From positions 1 through 27,259 of the forward strand of contig JBFWML010000030.1 in NCBI GenBank assembly GCA_050251635.1: a stretch of DNA of 27,259 nt, read 5' to 3'. Position 1 is the first letter of the stretch; the number at the start of each line of letters is the position of its first letter. The DNA comes from JBFWML01 sp050251635. GTDB lineage: Bacteria; Campylobacterota; Campylobacteria; Campylobacterales; SZUA-545. The notes beneath the pieces are model-generated. The model saw only the letters and a list, made by a program, of their open reading frames with translations, was not told where the DNA came from and ran no database searches. The translations under genes were made by a program, and so were the position numbers. Below are positions 8,169-14,693 of this stretch, one piece after another.

Positions 8169-8778
8169 AAACATAAAACTGACGGTTATTCCGTTTATTG
8201 GAATGCTGGTTGTCTGGTTTTTGTATCTTAGCAACCGCAAAGTGCTCAAGCTTCATTCGCTGCCCGACGAGCCGGTCATTGTTGTTTTTTGGCATGAGCA
8301 CATCTTAATGCAGCCGCTTTTGTGGCGCAAGCTGAGAAAAAAACAGCCTTGGGCGCGATTTTTCTCCTTGAGTAGCGATCATAAAGATGCCGAATACACA
8401 ATCCGCATCACCCGCTACTTTGGCCTTGACGCCGTTCGCGGATCATCGCGCAGGGGCGGGGCCAAAGCCTTGCTTGGCTCGATTCGGAAAATGGATCAAG
8501 GGTGGGATTTGGCTATCACGCCCGACGGTCCCAAAGGTCCGCGTCACTCCATGGCCGACGGTGTCGTGGCCATTGCGCAGAAGCGCCAATGCAAAATCGT
8601 AGCGACCCGCTATATCCCGTCGCGCTATTGGCGGCTTAGAAGCTGGGATCGGTTTATTATCCCCAAACCCTTTGGTACAATGCTCTTTGAATCCAGCGAA
8701 CCCTTCGACGTTAATGGCTTGGAGATGGATGCCGCCAAAGAACTTATCCGACAAAAACTGGGAATCCCTCAGGATTAA
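8146..8778 (+). CDS. DUF374 lysophospholipid acyltransferase family protein
   Basis: A membrane-associated protein of the DUF374 branch of the lysophospholipid acyltransferase superfamily, probably acting on phospholipid or lipid A precursors; the substrate is unknown. One N-terminal membrane segment (about residues 10-28) precedes the catalytic region. The family pattern is WHEHILMQP, then SDHKDAEYTIRIT, GSSRRGGAKAL and TPDGPKGPRHSM. The TTG start at 8146 is chosen because AAAGGGG lies 5-6 bases upstream. It gives 210 residues, typical for the family. It overlaps both miaB and the next gene and so belongs to the operon. In H. pylori an equivalent gene follows miaB, as far as I recall. Confidence 0.87.
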   Translation: MSVKSLIENIKLTVIPFIGMLVVWFLYLSNRKVLKLHSLPDEPVIVVFWHEHILMQPLLWRKLRKKQPWARFFSLSSDHKDAEYTIRITRYFGLDAVRGSSRRGGAKALLGSIRKMDQGWDLAITPDGPKGPRHSMADGVVAIAQKRQCKIVATRYIPSRYWRLRSWDRFIIPKPFGTMLFESSEPFDVNGLEMDAAKELIRQKLGIPQD

Positions 8779-9277
8779 CTTTATTCTGCTGTGCTGCGCG
8801 GCCCTTTTGGCGCTGCTGGCCTACGGATATTATGAGCTGAGTCCGTCCTATACCGCCTCAAGGCAGGCCAAAGCGCTCTACGATCGGGGGGACTACGACG
8901 GTGCGCTTGCGCTGGCGGACGAGATTCAAAAACGCCACCCCTACAACATCATGGCGTTTATGGTTTACGAGCAATCCAAAAAAGCGCTCAGGTGGAAACG
9001 GTTTATTGATAGCGCATCGGGCTATTGGAAACGGGTTGATGAAATTTCCAGAGCAAAAACCCTGGATTCTGCCGATCTGATTACCGTCAGAATGATGGCC
9101 GAGGCCGTTTTGTACGATTACGCCAAGCTGGGCGATCCCGGAATCTTGATGGAACAAAGCCTGATCGAGGAGGCCGATTATTACCACCGACAATTTGCCG
9201 CCCTTTACCAAGAGCTCTTTGCCCGAACTCAAAAGCCGCTTTCTGGGCTATCTGGAGCAGATTCGCGGGCGCGCTAA
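8729..9277 (+). CDS. Membrane-anchored TPR-like protein of unknown function
   Basis: I do not recognise a named family. After a short basic N terminus there is one membrane segment (FILLCCAALLALLAYGYY). It is followed by a soluble, probably periplasmic region of about 140 residues that looks helical, with a TPR-like repeat (AKALYDRGDYDGALALADE). The start is uncertain: ATG 8729 has GGAG only 4 bases upstream, and ATG 8714 is possible. Either start overlaps the acyltransferase gene by about 50-65 bases. Its 3' end overlaps the recombinase by 59-83 bases. Such long overlaps argue for co-expression. Its position between a lipid acyltransferase and PilM/N/O-like genes suggests an envelope role, which is inference. 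Confidence 0.72.
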   Translation: MPPKNLSDKNWESLRINFILLCCAALLALLAYGYYELSPSYTASRQAKALYDRGDYDGALALADEIQKRHPYNIMAFMVYEQSKKALRWKRFIDSASGYWKRVDEISRAKTLDSADLITVRMMAEAVLYDYAKLGDPGILMEQSLIEEADYYHRQFAALYQELFARTQKPLSGLSGADSRAR

Positions 9278-10043
9278 AAGCACCATCGAAACCTACGAAC
9301 CCGATCTGGCCGAGGCGATCGCCTTGGTGGAGATTGACGAAAAACGCCGCATTGTCGATCTGATGCCCTACCGAGAGGCGATCGCCCGCCATCAGGCCAA
9401 GACGATCGCCAAAAAGCTCAGCGCCCTTCGCAGCATGCTGACGTGGCTGGAGGAGATCGGCTACCGTTTTCGCGTGCGGGGTCTGGAATCGGTCAAAACC
9501 CCAAAAACGCTGCCTAAGCCGGTTTCCCACGCCCATATTCTTGAGGCGATCGACTCTATCGCCGGTGAAAACCGTCTCTTGCTGTGGCTGATGTACGGGC
9601 TTGGTTTGCGTATCAGCGAAGCGGCGTCGCTGAAAATTGCCGACATTACGCCCGGGTGGGCGAGGGTAACCGGAAAGGGGAACAAAACCCGCCAGGTTCC
9701 CGTGCTCGGCTCGCTCCAGCTCCTCATCGACAAGCACCTACAAACGCACTCGCCAAGAGAGTTTCTTTTTGAAGACCAAGGTAAGCGATTAAGCGAAAAT
9801 CAACTAAGATACAGAATTGTCAGGTCGTTTGAAAAGGTTGGGCTAAAAGTGACTCCCCATCAGTTGCGTCATGCTTTTGCCACCGAACTTCTCAACGGCG
9901 GGGCGAGAATTACCGATGTGAGCGAACTCCTGGGTCACGCCAGACTGGGTACGACGGAAATCTACACCAAACTCACCCACACCACAAAACTCAACAACTA
10001 TCTCTCTGCGCACCCGCTTTGTAAGGATCCGCATGGCGATTAG
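9195..10043 (+). CDS. Tyrosine recombinase of the XerC/XerD/XerH type
   Basis: A site-specific recombinase likely to resolve chromosome dimers at a dif-type site; Campylobacterota use a single enzyme, XerH. The N-terminal SAM-like domain (about residues 8-85) binds the core site. The catalytic domain shows Arg139 (GLGLRISEAASL), His222-x2-Arg225 (HQLRHAFAT), His248 (LLGHARLG) and the nucleophile Tyr257 (TEIYTKL), so the active site is complete. The TTG at 9195 gives 282 residues. A TTG at 9219 (274 residues) begins closer to the conserved domain and is an alternative. It overlaps both neighbours, by 11 bases at its 3' end. I cannot tell XerH from an additional XerD-like paralogue without a tree, so no symbol is given. 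Confidence 0.88.
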   Translation: MPPFTKSSLPELKSRFLGYLEQIRGRAKSTIETYEPDLAEAIALVEIDEKRRIVDLMPYREAIARHQAKTIAKKLSALRSMLTWLEEIGYRFRVRGLESVKTPKTLPKPVSHAHILEAIDSIAGENRLLLWLMYGLGLRISEAASLKIADITPGWARVTGKGNKTRQVPVLGSLQLLIDKHLQTHSPREFLFEDQGKRLSENQLRYRIVRSFEKVGLKVTPHQLRHAFATELLNGGARITDVSELLGHARLGTTEIYTKLTHTTKLNNYLSAHPLCKDPHGD

Positions 10044-11118
10044 CGCCACCTTTAAAAGTCTGCTCTTTCCCTTTTTGCGCATCGCCCATGTGGGGATAGC
10101 CGTGGCCGGAAACAAGGCCAATCTGCTGACGCGCACCTATCAAAACCGCCGCGTGGTTAAAGAGGAGCGCCGCGAGTTTGACATGATCGGCGGCCATCCC
10201 AGCCAGATGATGTTCGATTACCTGCAAAAGGTCGAAAAATCCCACACCTATGCCTATGTCGCCACCGCCCTGTCAAGCATCAACCAAGGGGCGATCCCCA
10301 GTTGCGACAAGGCCTTTTTCAAAAAACTGCATGTCGATACCGAAAATATTCTCACCCTCTGCCGGGATGAGAGCTGGTCAATCTACGGCAGCCTCTTTGA
10401 CATAGAGGAGATTTTGAGAAACTACGAACCCGTCGAGGGGCTGGATTTTGTTTTTCCCACCGAAAGCATTGTCGATCACCTCCGCAACAAGTTCAGTCCG
10501 CAGATTGCCCCCGGCGAAGCGGTTGCGTTTTTGCTCTACGATCGCGCTTCGGCAACGCTTTGCGTTTACCAGGGCGGAGTGATGAGCTACAGCTCGCACT
10601 TTGTCTTTGACGAAGATGAAGAGGGCTTGATCGAAGAGGATCAGACCGACGTTTCCGATCTGCTCGACGACGCGCTGGATGAAAACGATATCCAAGAAGA
10701 GATCGTCGAGCTTGACAGCATCGGCGACGGTGACGATCTCGACAGCATCGAAGACCTCAACGATTTTATCGCCTCGGACGATTCGCTCAATTTTGACTCC
10801 GCGCAAACGGGCGATACCGCAAGCGATGCAGGCCTAAGCGCAAAAGCCGACGACAGCTTCTTTGACGAAGAGCCCCAGAGCAATTTGCGCCGGGATATGC
10901 TGCTTTTTAACTTCATCAAAAACTCCATCAACGATTTTTATAAAAACGAAAATTTCGAAAGCAGCTTTATCACCCGATCGGTGATTTTCGACACCCACGA
11001 CGGCGCCAAGGGGATTGGCCGTTTTCTTAAAGAGGAGCTCTACATCGAAAGCGTCCTTTACGATGCGGACATGAGCCTTTCGGTCTGCGAGCTTTCGGTT
11101 CTGGAGGCTAACGAATGA
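10033..11118 (+). CDS. PilM-like cytoplasmic protein with acidic insert
   Basis: The 361-residue protein precedes PilN-like and PilO-like genes and is of about the length of PilM. PilM is the actin-fold cytoplasmic protein that binds PilN in type IV pilus platforms. The N-terminal region (1-190) includes FLRIAHVGIAVAGNK and GEAVAFLLYDRASATLCVYQ, compatible with beta strands of an actin-like fold. A clear ATP-binding phosphate loop is not obvious. Residues 192-281 form an acidic stretch in which 36 of 90 residues are Asp/Glu and only one is basic, probably disordered. A C-terminal mixed segment follows (286-361). AAGGAT precedes the ATG at 10033. The TGA overlaps the next start (ATGA). The PilM assignment is inference from gene order and gross architecture. 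Confidence 0.65.
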   Translation: MAISATFKSLLFPFLRIAHVGIAVAGNKANLLTRTYQNRRVVKEERREFDMIGGHPSQMMFDYLQKVEKSHTYAYVATALSSINQGAIPSCDKAFFKKLHVDTENILTLCRDESWSIYGSLFDIEEILRNYEPVEGLDFVFPTESIVDHLRNKFSPQIAPGEAVAFLLYDRASATLCVYQGGVMSYSSHFVFDEDEEGLIEEDQTDVSDLLDDALDENDIQEEIVELDSIGDGDDLDSIEDLNDFIASDDSLNFDSAQTGDTASDAGLSAKADDSFFDEEPQSNLRRDMLLFNFIKNSINDFYKNENFESSFITRSVIFDTHDGAKGIGRFLKEELYIESVLYDADMSLSVCELSVLEANE

Positions 11119-11639
11119 AATACTCCTTAACCCACCCCAGACCCAAACAGCTTCTTTCGGCGGATACAAAGCTTTGGTGGGTTTTTATTGCGGGCGTATT
11201 GTTTGTGTTTGTGCTGGTCAAAGCGGTAGTCTCTATCCACACCGCCGGCGTCAATCAAGAAAGCGAGCAGTTTAAGCAAGAGCGTGCAGCCTACGAAGCC
11301 AAGATCGCGCAACTGGAAACCGACACCCGCTTTGTGCTTGAAGAGGCCGAGCTGGTCTCCAGAGTTCTAGGCCGCAACAAGGTTATTAAAGACAGCCTGA
11401 TCAATCTGTTTGATCTCGTTCCCGATCAGATCTACCTGACCGATCTGGAAATCAGCGCCAAAACGATGCGGATCAAGGGCTATACCCCCAGCAAAGAGGT
11501 TTTCAACTACCTGCTCAGACCGCCGCTGGAGTCGATTTTTCAAAGAACCGAAGTCTCCTTCTTTCCCGTCGGCAACGGTTGGTTTGCCTTTGATTGCTTG
11601 AGTATTTCCGAGGAGGCGTTCATCTATGACAAACGGTAA
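11115..11639 (+). CDS. PilN-like bitopic inner-membrane protein
   Basis: The 174-residue protein has the PilN/GspL-C layout. A short cytosolic tail (1-20) is followed by a membrane helix (about 21-41, WWVFIAGVLFVFVLVKAVVS). A coiled coil runs over about 46-85. A small periplasmic domain then reads LINLFDLVPDQIYLTDLEIS followed by IKGYTPSKEVFNYLL, the PilN pattern of a statement about function strands joined by a helix. In type IV pilus and type II secretion systems such proteins join the cytosolic PilM to periplasmic PilO. It overlaps the PilM-like gene by 4 bases and the PilO-like gene by 14. Low sequence conservation in this family limits certainty. Confidence 0.7.
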   Translation: MKYSLTHPRPKQLLSADTKLWWVFIAGVLFVFVLVKAVVSIHTAGVNQESEQFKQERAAYEAKIAQLETDTRFVLEEAELVSRVLGRNKVIKDSLINLFDLVPDQIYLTDLEISAKTMRIKGYTPSKEVFNYLLRPPLESIFQRTEVSFFPVGNGWFAFDCLSISEEAFIYDKR

Positions 11640-12168
11640 GATGCGCCATGTCGATGCAACCAAGGCGGCACTTTTTGTAATGCTCGCGCTTGCCTTGGTG
11701 ACTGTTTTGATCTTTACGGTTTTTATCCCCGATATCCGCAAGCTTAAAATCGCCCACATGGCCCAAGAGCGCGCCTATATCGCCCTTGAACAGACTCGGG
11801 CCGAACACAAGATGCAGCTGGCCAAGCTGGAGGAGACCCGCACCGAGCATCAGCGCGCTTTACAGATGCTTGGCACCCCTTTTGCCCAGGATCGGTTCCA
11901 TCAGGATGCGGTGCGCCATTTCGCCCATTTTGAGATTCAGCCCGCCAAAACCCAGATTCAGGGCCGCTTCGAGGTGAGCGAATACAACATCACCGCCGAA
12001 CTGAGGGAGCCTTCGGATTTTTATGAGTTCGTGACCTTTTTGGGCAATTACCAAAGCGCCGTCGAGCTGGAGTTTCCCATCCTGATCAAGGCTGACGATC
12101 GCTTTTTGCTCAACTGGGCCTTTTCGATTCGTGCCTACAAAACGCTCGAGGATCAACCCCGGCCTTAA
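11626..12168 (+). CDS. PilO-like bitopic inner-membrane protein
   Basis: The 180-residue protein has an N-terminal membrane helix (about 14-35) and a coiled coil (about 40-80). Its periplasmic domain (about 100-170) resembles PilO: ITAELREPSDFYEFVTFLGN is the typical strand-helix of its ferredoxin-like fold. PilO normally pairs with PilN as a heterodimer. GAGGAGG stands about 10 bases before the ATG at 11626. It is the last gene of the operon, and its final 59 bases are antisense to the end of tilS. No pilus ATPase, secretin, PilP or pilin gene is present in the window. The assignment is from architecture and position rather than clear homology. Confidence 0.68.
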   Translation: MTNGKMRHVDATKAALFVMLALALVTVLIFTVFIPDIRKLKIAHMAQERAYIALEQTRAEHKMQLAKLEETRTEHQRALQMLGTPFAQDRFHQDAVRHFAHFEIQPAKTQIQGRFEVSEYNITAELREPSDFYEFVTFLGNYQSAVELEFPILIKADDRFLLNWAFSIRAYKTLEDQPRP

Positions 12169-13105
12169 AAAGATACCCCCGCGTCAGCGGCGGGATTCCC
12201 GCCAGACGGCACTGCTCACGGAAGGGCTTGCCCAGCCCGTGACCCTTTAAATAGGGCGAAACGAAAACCCGGTCCTGCGCCCAAGCCACCGCCACGCCAT
12301 GCGCATAAACCCCGCTTTGTTTTCGGGCGAGCAAAAGCCGTTCGTGGCGGCTTGGCAAAAAACCCAGCCGCTTGACCGCCAGATCAATCTGGTGTTCGAC
12401 ATCCAAAGCCGAAGCGTCCAAAACGCTCAAATCGCCCAAGCGCACAAGCGGCTCAGATTCAAAGCGTAAACGGTCGCGCTGCAGCGCCGCAAAGGTTTGC
12501 GCAAGGCCGGCGGCGTGTTGCGCCATGAGCGGCTGAACATAGTCTTGGCGAAACCGGTTTCGCACATAGCGCCGATCGTCATTGCCGCTATCTTCAAAAT
12601 AGACGATGCCGCGCCCATCCAGCCACGCTTTCAGATCGGCTCGCGGCACGCCAAGGAGCGGACGCAGCAGCCGGTATCCCGGACGCTCGTCATCCACGCG
12701 CATGCCGCACAACTCAAAAAAACCGGCTCCCTTGACGCTTTGCATCAAAAACCACTCAACCCAGTCGTTAAGCTGATGGGCTGTCAAGAGGGTTGTGTAA
12801 CCCTCCCGGGCAATAATCTCCTCAAAAAAGCCGTATCGAACCTGCCGGGCAGCCTGTTCAAATCCCGTTTGGGGCAGTGTGACCGTTTTTGTGTAGAACC
12901 GTTTTGCGTGGTTTTGACACAACTGCCGGGCGTGTTCGGCTTCGAGGTCGCTTTGCGGGCGGGTTTGGTAGTTGACCAGCGCCGCGTCAAAGGGGATTTG
13001 CGCCTCGACAAGCAGATGAAAAAGCGCCGTCGAATCGACTCCGGCGGAGAAGGCCAGCAGGTTTTTGGCGCTCCGAAGCGTCGCAATCAGAGCGGGATCG
13101 ATCAT
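12110..13105 (-). CDS. tilS: tRNA(Ile)-lysidine synthase TilS
   Basis: An N-type ATP pyrophosphatase that attaches lysine to C34 of the CAU-anticodon isoleucine tRNA, making it read AUA. The PP-loop reads SAGVDST (residues 20-26). It is followed by TAHQLNDWVEWFLMQ, where the family has a His-x-x-Asp-Asp motif, and by VRNRFRQ in the tRNA-binding part. The ATG at 13105 is chosen because it overlaps the cmoA stop (ATGA) and starts just before the PP-loop domain; a longer frame from 13150 would lie inside cmoA. The length of 331 residues suits the short bacterial form with a reduced C-terminal domain. Its 3' end overlaps the convergent PilO-like gene by 59 bases. Confidence 0.93.
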   Translation of the reverse strand: MIDPALIATLRSAKNLLAFSAGVDSTALFHLLVEAQIPFDAALVNYQTRPQSDLEAEHARQLCQNHAKRFYTKTVTLPQTGFEQAARQVRYGFFEEIIAREGYTTLLTAHQLNDWVEWFLMQSVKGAGFFELCGMRVDDERPGYRLLRPLLGVPRADLKAWLDGRGIVYFEDSGNDDRRYVRNRFRQDYVQPLMAQHAAGLAQTFAALQRDRLRFESEPLVRLGDLSVLDASALDVEHQIDLAVKRLGFLPSRHERLLLARKQSGVYAHGVAVAWAQDRVFVSPYLKGHGLGKPFREQCRLAGIPPLTRGYLFKAGVDPRAFCRHESKRPS

Positions 13106-13815
13106 TTCACCGCAACGAAGGTGGCAAAATTGTTCCAGCGCAAAACGCACTCCACATGGCTAAAACCGGCAGCCAGGGCCTGTTCGCGGTTTTCCGCTTC
13201 GGAGTAGGGGATAAGCACGTTCTCCAAGGCTTCGCGCTTGCGGGCGATTTCGTAGTCGGAGTAGCCCCGTTCGCGCTTGTAGTCCAGGTAACGATCGATC
13301 ATAATCTTGTCGAGTTTTTTGTGGGGGCAGGCGAGTTTTTCGCTAAAGACGAAGAGCCCTCCCGGCTCCAGCCAGCGGGCGATTTTTTCCACCAAGGCGT
13401 GGCGCTTGGGCGGCCGGATAAACTGCAAAAGGTAGCTTGCGCTCACAGCCCCAAGGTCTTGATAGGTCAAATCCGCCACATCTTTGCACTCAAAGGCCAC
13501 CTCCGCGCCAAAGGCGATCGCCTTGTTACGCGCCTGCGCGATCATCGCCTCGGCGCTGTCGATCCCGGTGAGCTTGAGTTTTCCGCCGCTTTTTTTATGC
13601 AATTTCAAAAGCAGCGTCCCCGTCGAACAGCCCAGATCAACCACCTGCTTGCCCGGATCGACCCAGCGCGCCATGAGATCGGAGGCCAGTTCGATCCCCT
13701 CCTGATAAAGCGGAACCGATCGCGCAAGCATATCGTCGAAAATCGGAGCCACCGAGGCATCGAACTCAAACTGCTTGTCCTGAGGTTTTAAAAAGTGGGT
13801 GTCAATATTTGGCAT
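13102..13815 (-). CDS. cmoA: Carboxy-S-adenosyl-L-methionine synthase CmoA
   Basis: Converts SAM and prephenate to carboxy-SAM, used by CmoB to make the wobble modification cmo5U34 in tRNAs. The Rossmann SAM-binding motif DLGCSTGT begins at Asp60. The CmoA-specific N-terminal stretch FDASVAPIFDDMLARSVPLY and the later YKRERGYSDYEIARKREALE both align by eye with E. coli CmoA. ATG 13815 gives 237 residues; a TTG at 13833 is possible, and neither has a good ribosome-binding site. It is coupled to tilS by a four-base overlap, making a two-gene tRNA-modification unit. cmoB is not in the window. It lies downstream of the rpsO terminator, so it needs read-through or its own promoter. Confidence 0.9.
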   Translation of the reverse strand: MPNIDTHFLKPQDKQFEFDASVAPIFDDMLARSVPLYQEGIELASDLMARWVDPGKQVVDLGCSTGTLLLKLHKKSGGKLKLTGIDSAEAMIAQARNKAIAFGAEVAFECKDVADLTYQDLGAVSASYLLQFIRPPKRHALVEKIARWLEPGGLFVFSEKLACPHKKLDKIMIDRYLDYKRERGYSDYEIARKREALENVLIPYSEAENREQALAAGFSHVECVLRWNNFATFVAVK

Positions 13816-13840
13816 GGGGAAGTGTAGGGGCAAAGGGTTT

Positions 13841-13866
13841 AAAAAGAGGCGCCCAAAGCGGGCGCC
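13841..13866 (-). terminator. Rho-independent terminator of rpsO
   Basis: Just past the rpsO stop on the minus strand, GGCGCCC and GGGCGCC form a perfect 7-bp GC stem (13866-13860 with 13854-13848) around a 5-base loop. It is followed by TCTTTTT. This is a textbook intrinsic terminator separating rpsO from cmoA. Confidence 0.82.
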
Positions 13867-13872
13867 GAAGAC

Positions 13873-14148
13873 TCAGACCTTGTCTTTAAGGCCCAATTCT
13901 TTGATAGTTTCCGCATACTTGTGGATATCTTTTTTGCGCAGGTAGCGCATCAGACGGCGGCGTTGACCGACCAGTTTGAGCAGACCCAGCTTGGAGCTGT
14001 GGTCTTTGCGGTTTTCCTGCAAGTGACCGGTAAGTTGATTGATGCGCTCGGTTAAAAGTGCAATTTGAACAGCCGGTGAACCGGTGTCGCCTTCTTTGGC
14101 GCCGAATTTGCTGACGATTTCCAGCTTTTTCGCCGTATCCAAAGCCAT
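13873..14148 (-). CDS. rpsO: 30S ribosomal protein S15
   Basis: A small-subunit ribosomal protein that binds 16S rRNA and nucleates assembly of the platform. The 91-residue sequence carries the S15 signature: TGSPAVQIALLTERINQLT, then the HSSKLGLLKLVGQRRRLMRY block and the LRKKD turn. A strong AGGAGGT stands 5 bases before the ATG at 14148, as expected for a ribosomal gene. It has its own promoter and terminator and is divergent from the Rrf2 gene. I recall the rpsO, Rrf2 and flhA neighbourhood from Campylobacter jejuni. Confidence 0.98.
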   Translation of the reverse strand: MALDTAKKLEIVSKFGAKEGDTGSPAVQIALLTERINQLTGHLQENRKDHSSKLGLLKLVGQRRRLMRYLRKKDIHKYAETIKELGLKDKV

Positions 14149-14182
14149 GATAGACCTCCTGATAGGTAATTTTGAAACGCGG

Positions 14183-14188
14183 ATTATA
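14183..14188 (-). promoter_or_regulatory. -10 box of rpsO
   Basis: A perfect TATAAT on the minus strand lies 35 bases upstream of the rpsO start and predicts a short leader of about 28 bases. No good -35 is visible. The leader seems too short for the pseudoknot control known for E. coli rpsO. Confidence 0.6.
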
Positions 14189-14228
14189 GGCAGGAGGGAC
14201 TTAAGGACCGCTTGCGAACGTGCAAAAG

Positions 14229-14256
14229 TTGCTTTTTACCCCGCTTGGCCTACAAT
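14229..14256 (+). promoter_or_regulatory. Promoter of the Rrf2-flhA operon
   Basis: TTGCTT (14229-14234), a 16-base spacer and TACAAT (14251-14256) form a fair sigma70-type promoter 26 bases before the Rrf2 start. It overlaps no obvious inverted repeat that I can call an Rrf2 operator, though autoregulation is common in this family. Confidence 0.5.
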
Positions 14257-14282
14257 CACGGCAATTTGTGTGAGGGGAGCGG

Positions 14283-14693
14283 ATGCTTTTTACCAAAGCG
14301 AGTGAATACGCGCTGATGGCCGTCGTGGCAATAGCCAAAAGCCAAGGCCCCCGCGACGTTTTATCGCTCTCAAACGATCTTAAACTCTCCCGCAGCTTTC
14401 TGGCCAAGGTTCTTCAGACCCTTGCCAAGGCCGGAATTCTCGTCTCCTATAAAGGCGCGGGCGGGGGATTTGAGCTTTCCAGACCCGCCAACGAGGTTGC
14501 GGTGGTCGAGCTGGTGCGCGCCGTGGACGGCAATTCGGCCACCGTTTTCGCCTGCTCGGCGGCGGTTTGCAACTGCCCAAGCGGCGAAAGCAAAAGCGCC
14601 CTGTGCAGCATTTGGCCCTTCCTTAACCGTCTGCAGGGCAAAATCGACGATGTGCTGGCTCAAACCACCATCGAAGACCTGATTCACGACTGA
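14283..14693 (+). CDS. Rrf2-family transcriptional regulator with Cys cluster
   Basis: A dimeric winged-helix regulator of the IscR/NsrR/RirA family, which often senses Fe-S status, iron or nitric oxide through a bound cluster. The N-terminal MLFTKASEYALMAVVAIAK and the recognition region LSRSFLAKVLQTLAKAGIL are typical, as is the wing YKGAGGGFELSRP. The cysteines are Cys91, Cys96, Cys98 and Cys108, a spacing (x4, x1, x9) unlike the x5/x5-6 pattern of IscR and NsrR. GAGGGGAGC precedes the ATG. The TGA overlaps the flhA start (TGATG), so it is co-translated with the flagellar export gene. Ligand and targets are not deducible. Confidence 0.92.
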   Translation: MLFTKASEYALMAVVAIAKSQGPRDVLSLSNDLKLSRSFLAKVLQTLAKAGILVSYKGAGGGFELSRPANEVAVVELVRAVDGNSATVFACSAAVCNCPSGESKSALCSIWPFLNRLQGKIDDVLAQTTIEDLIHD

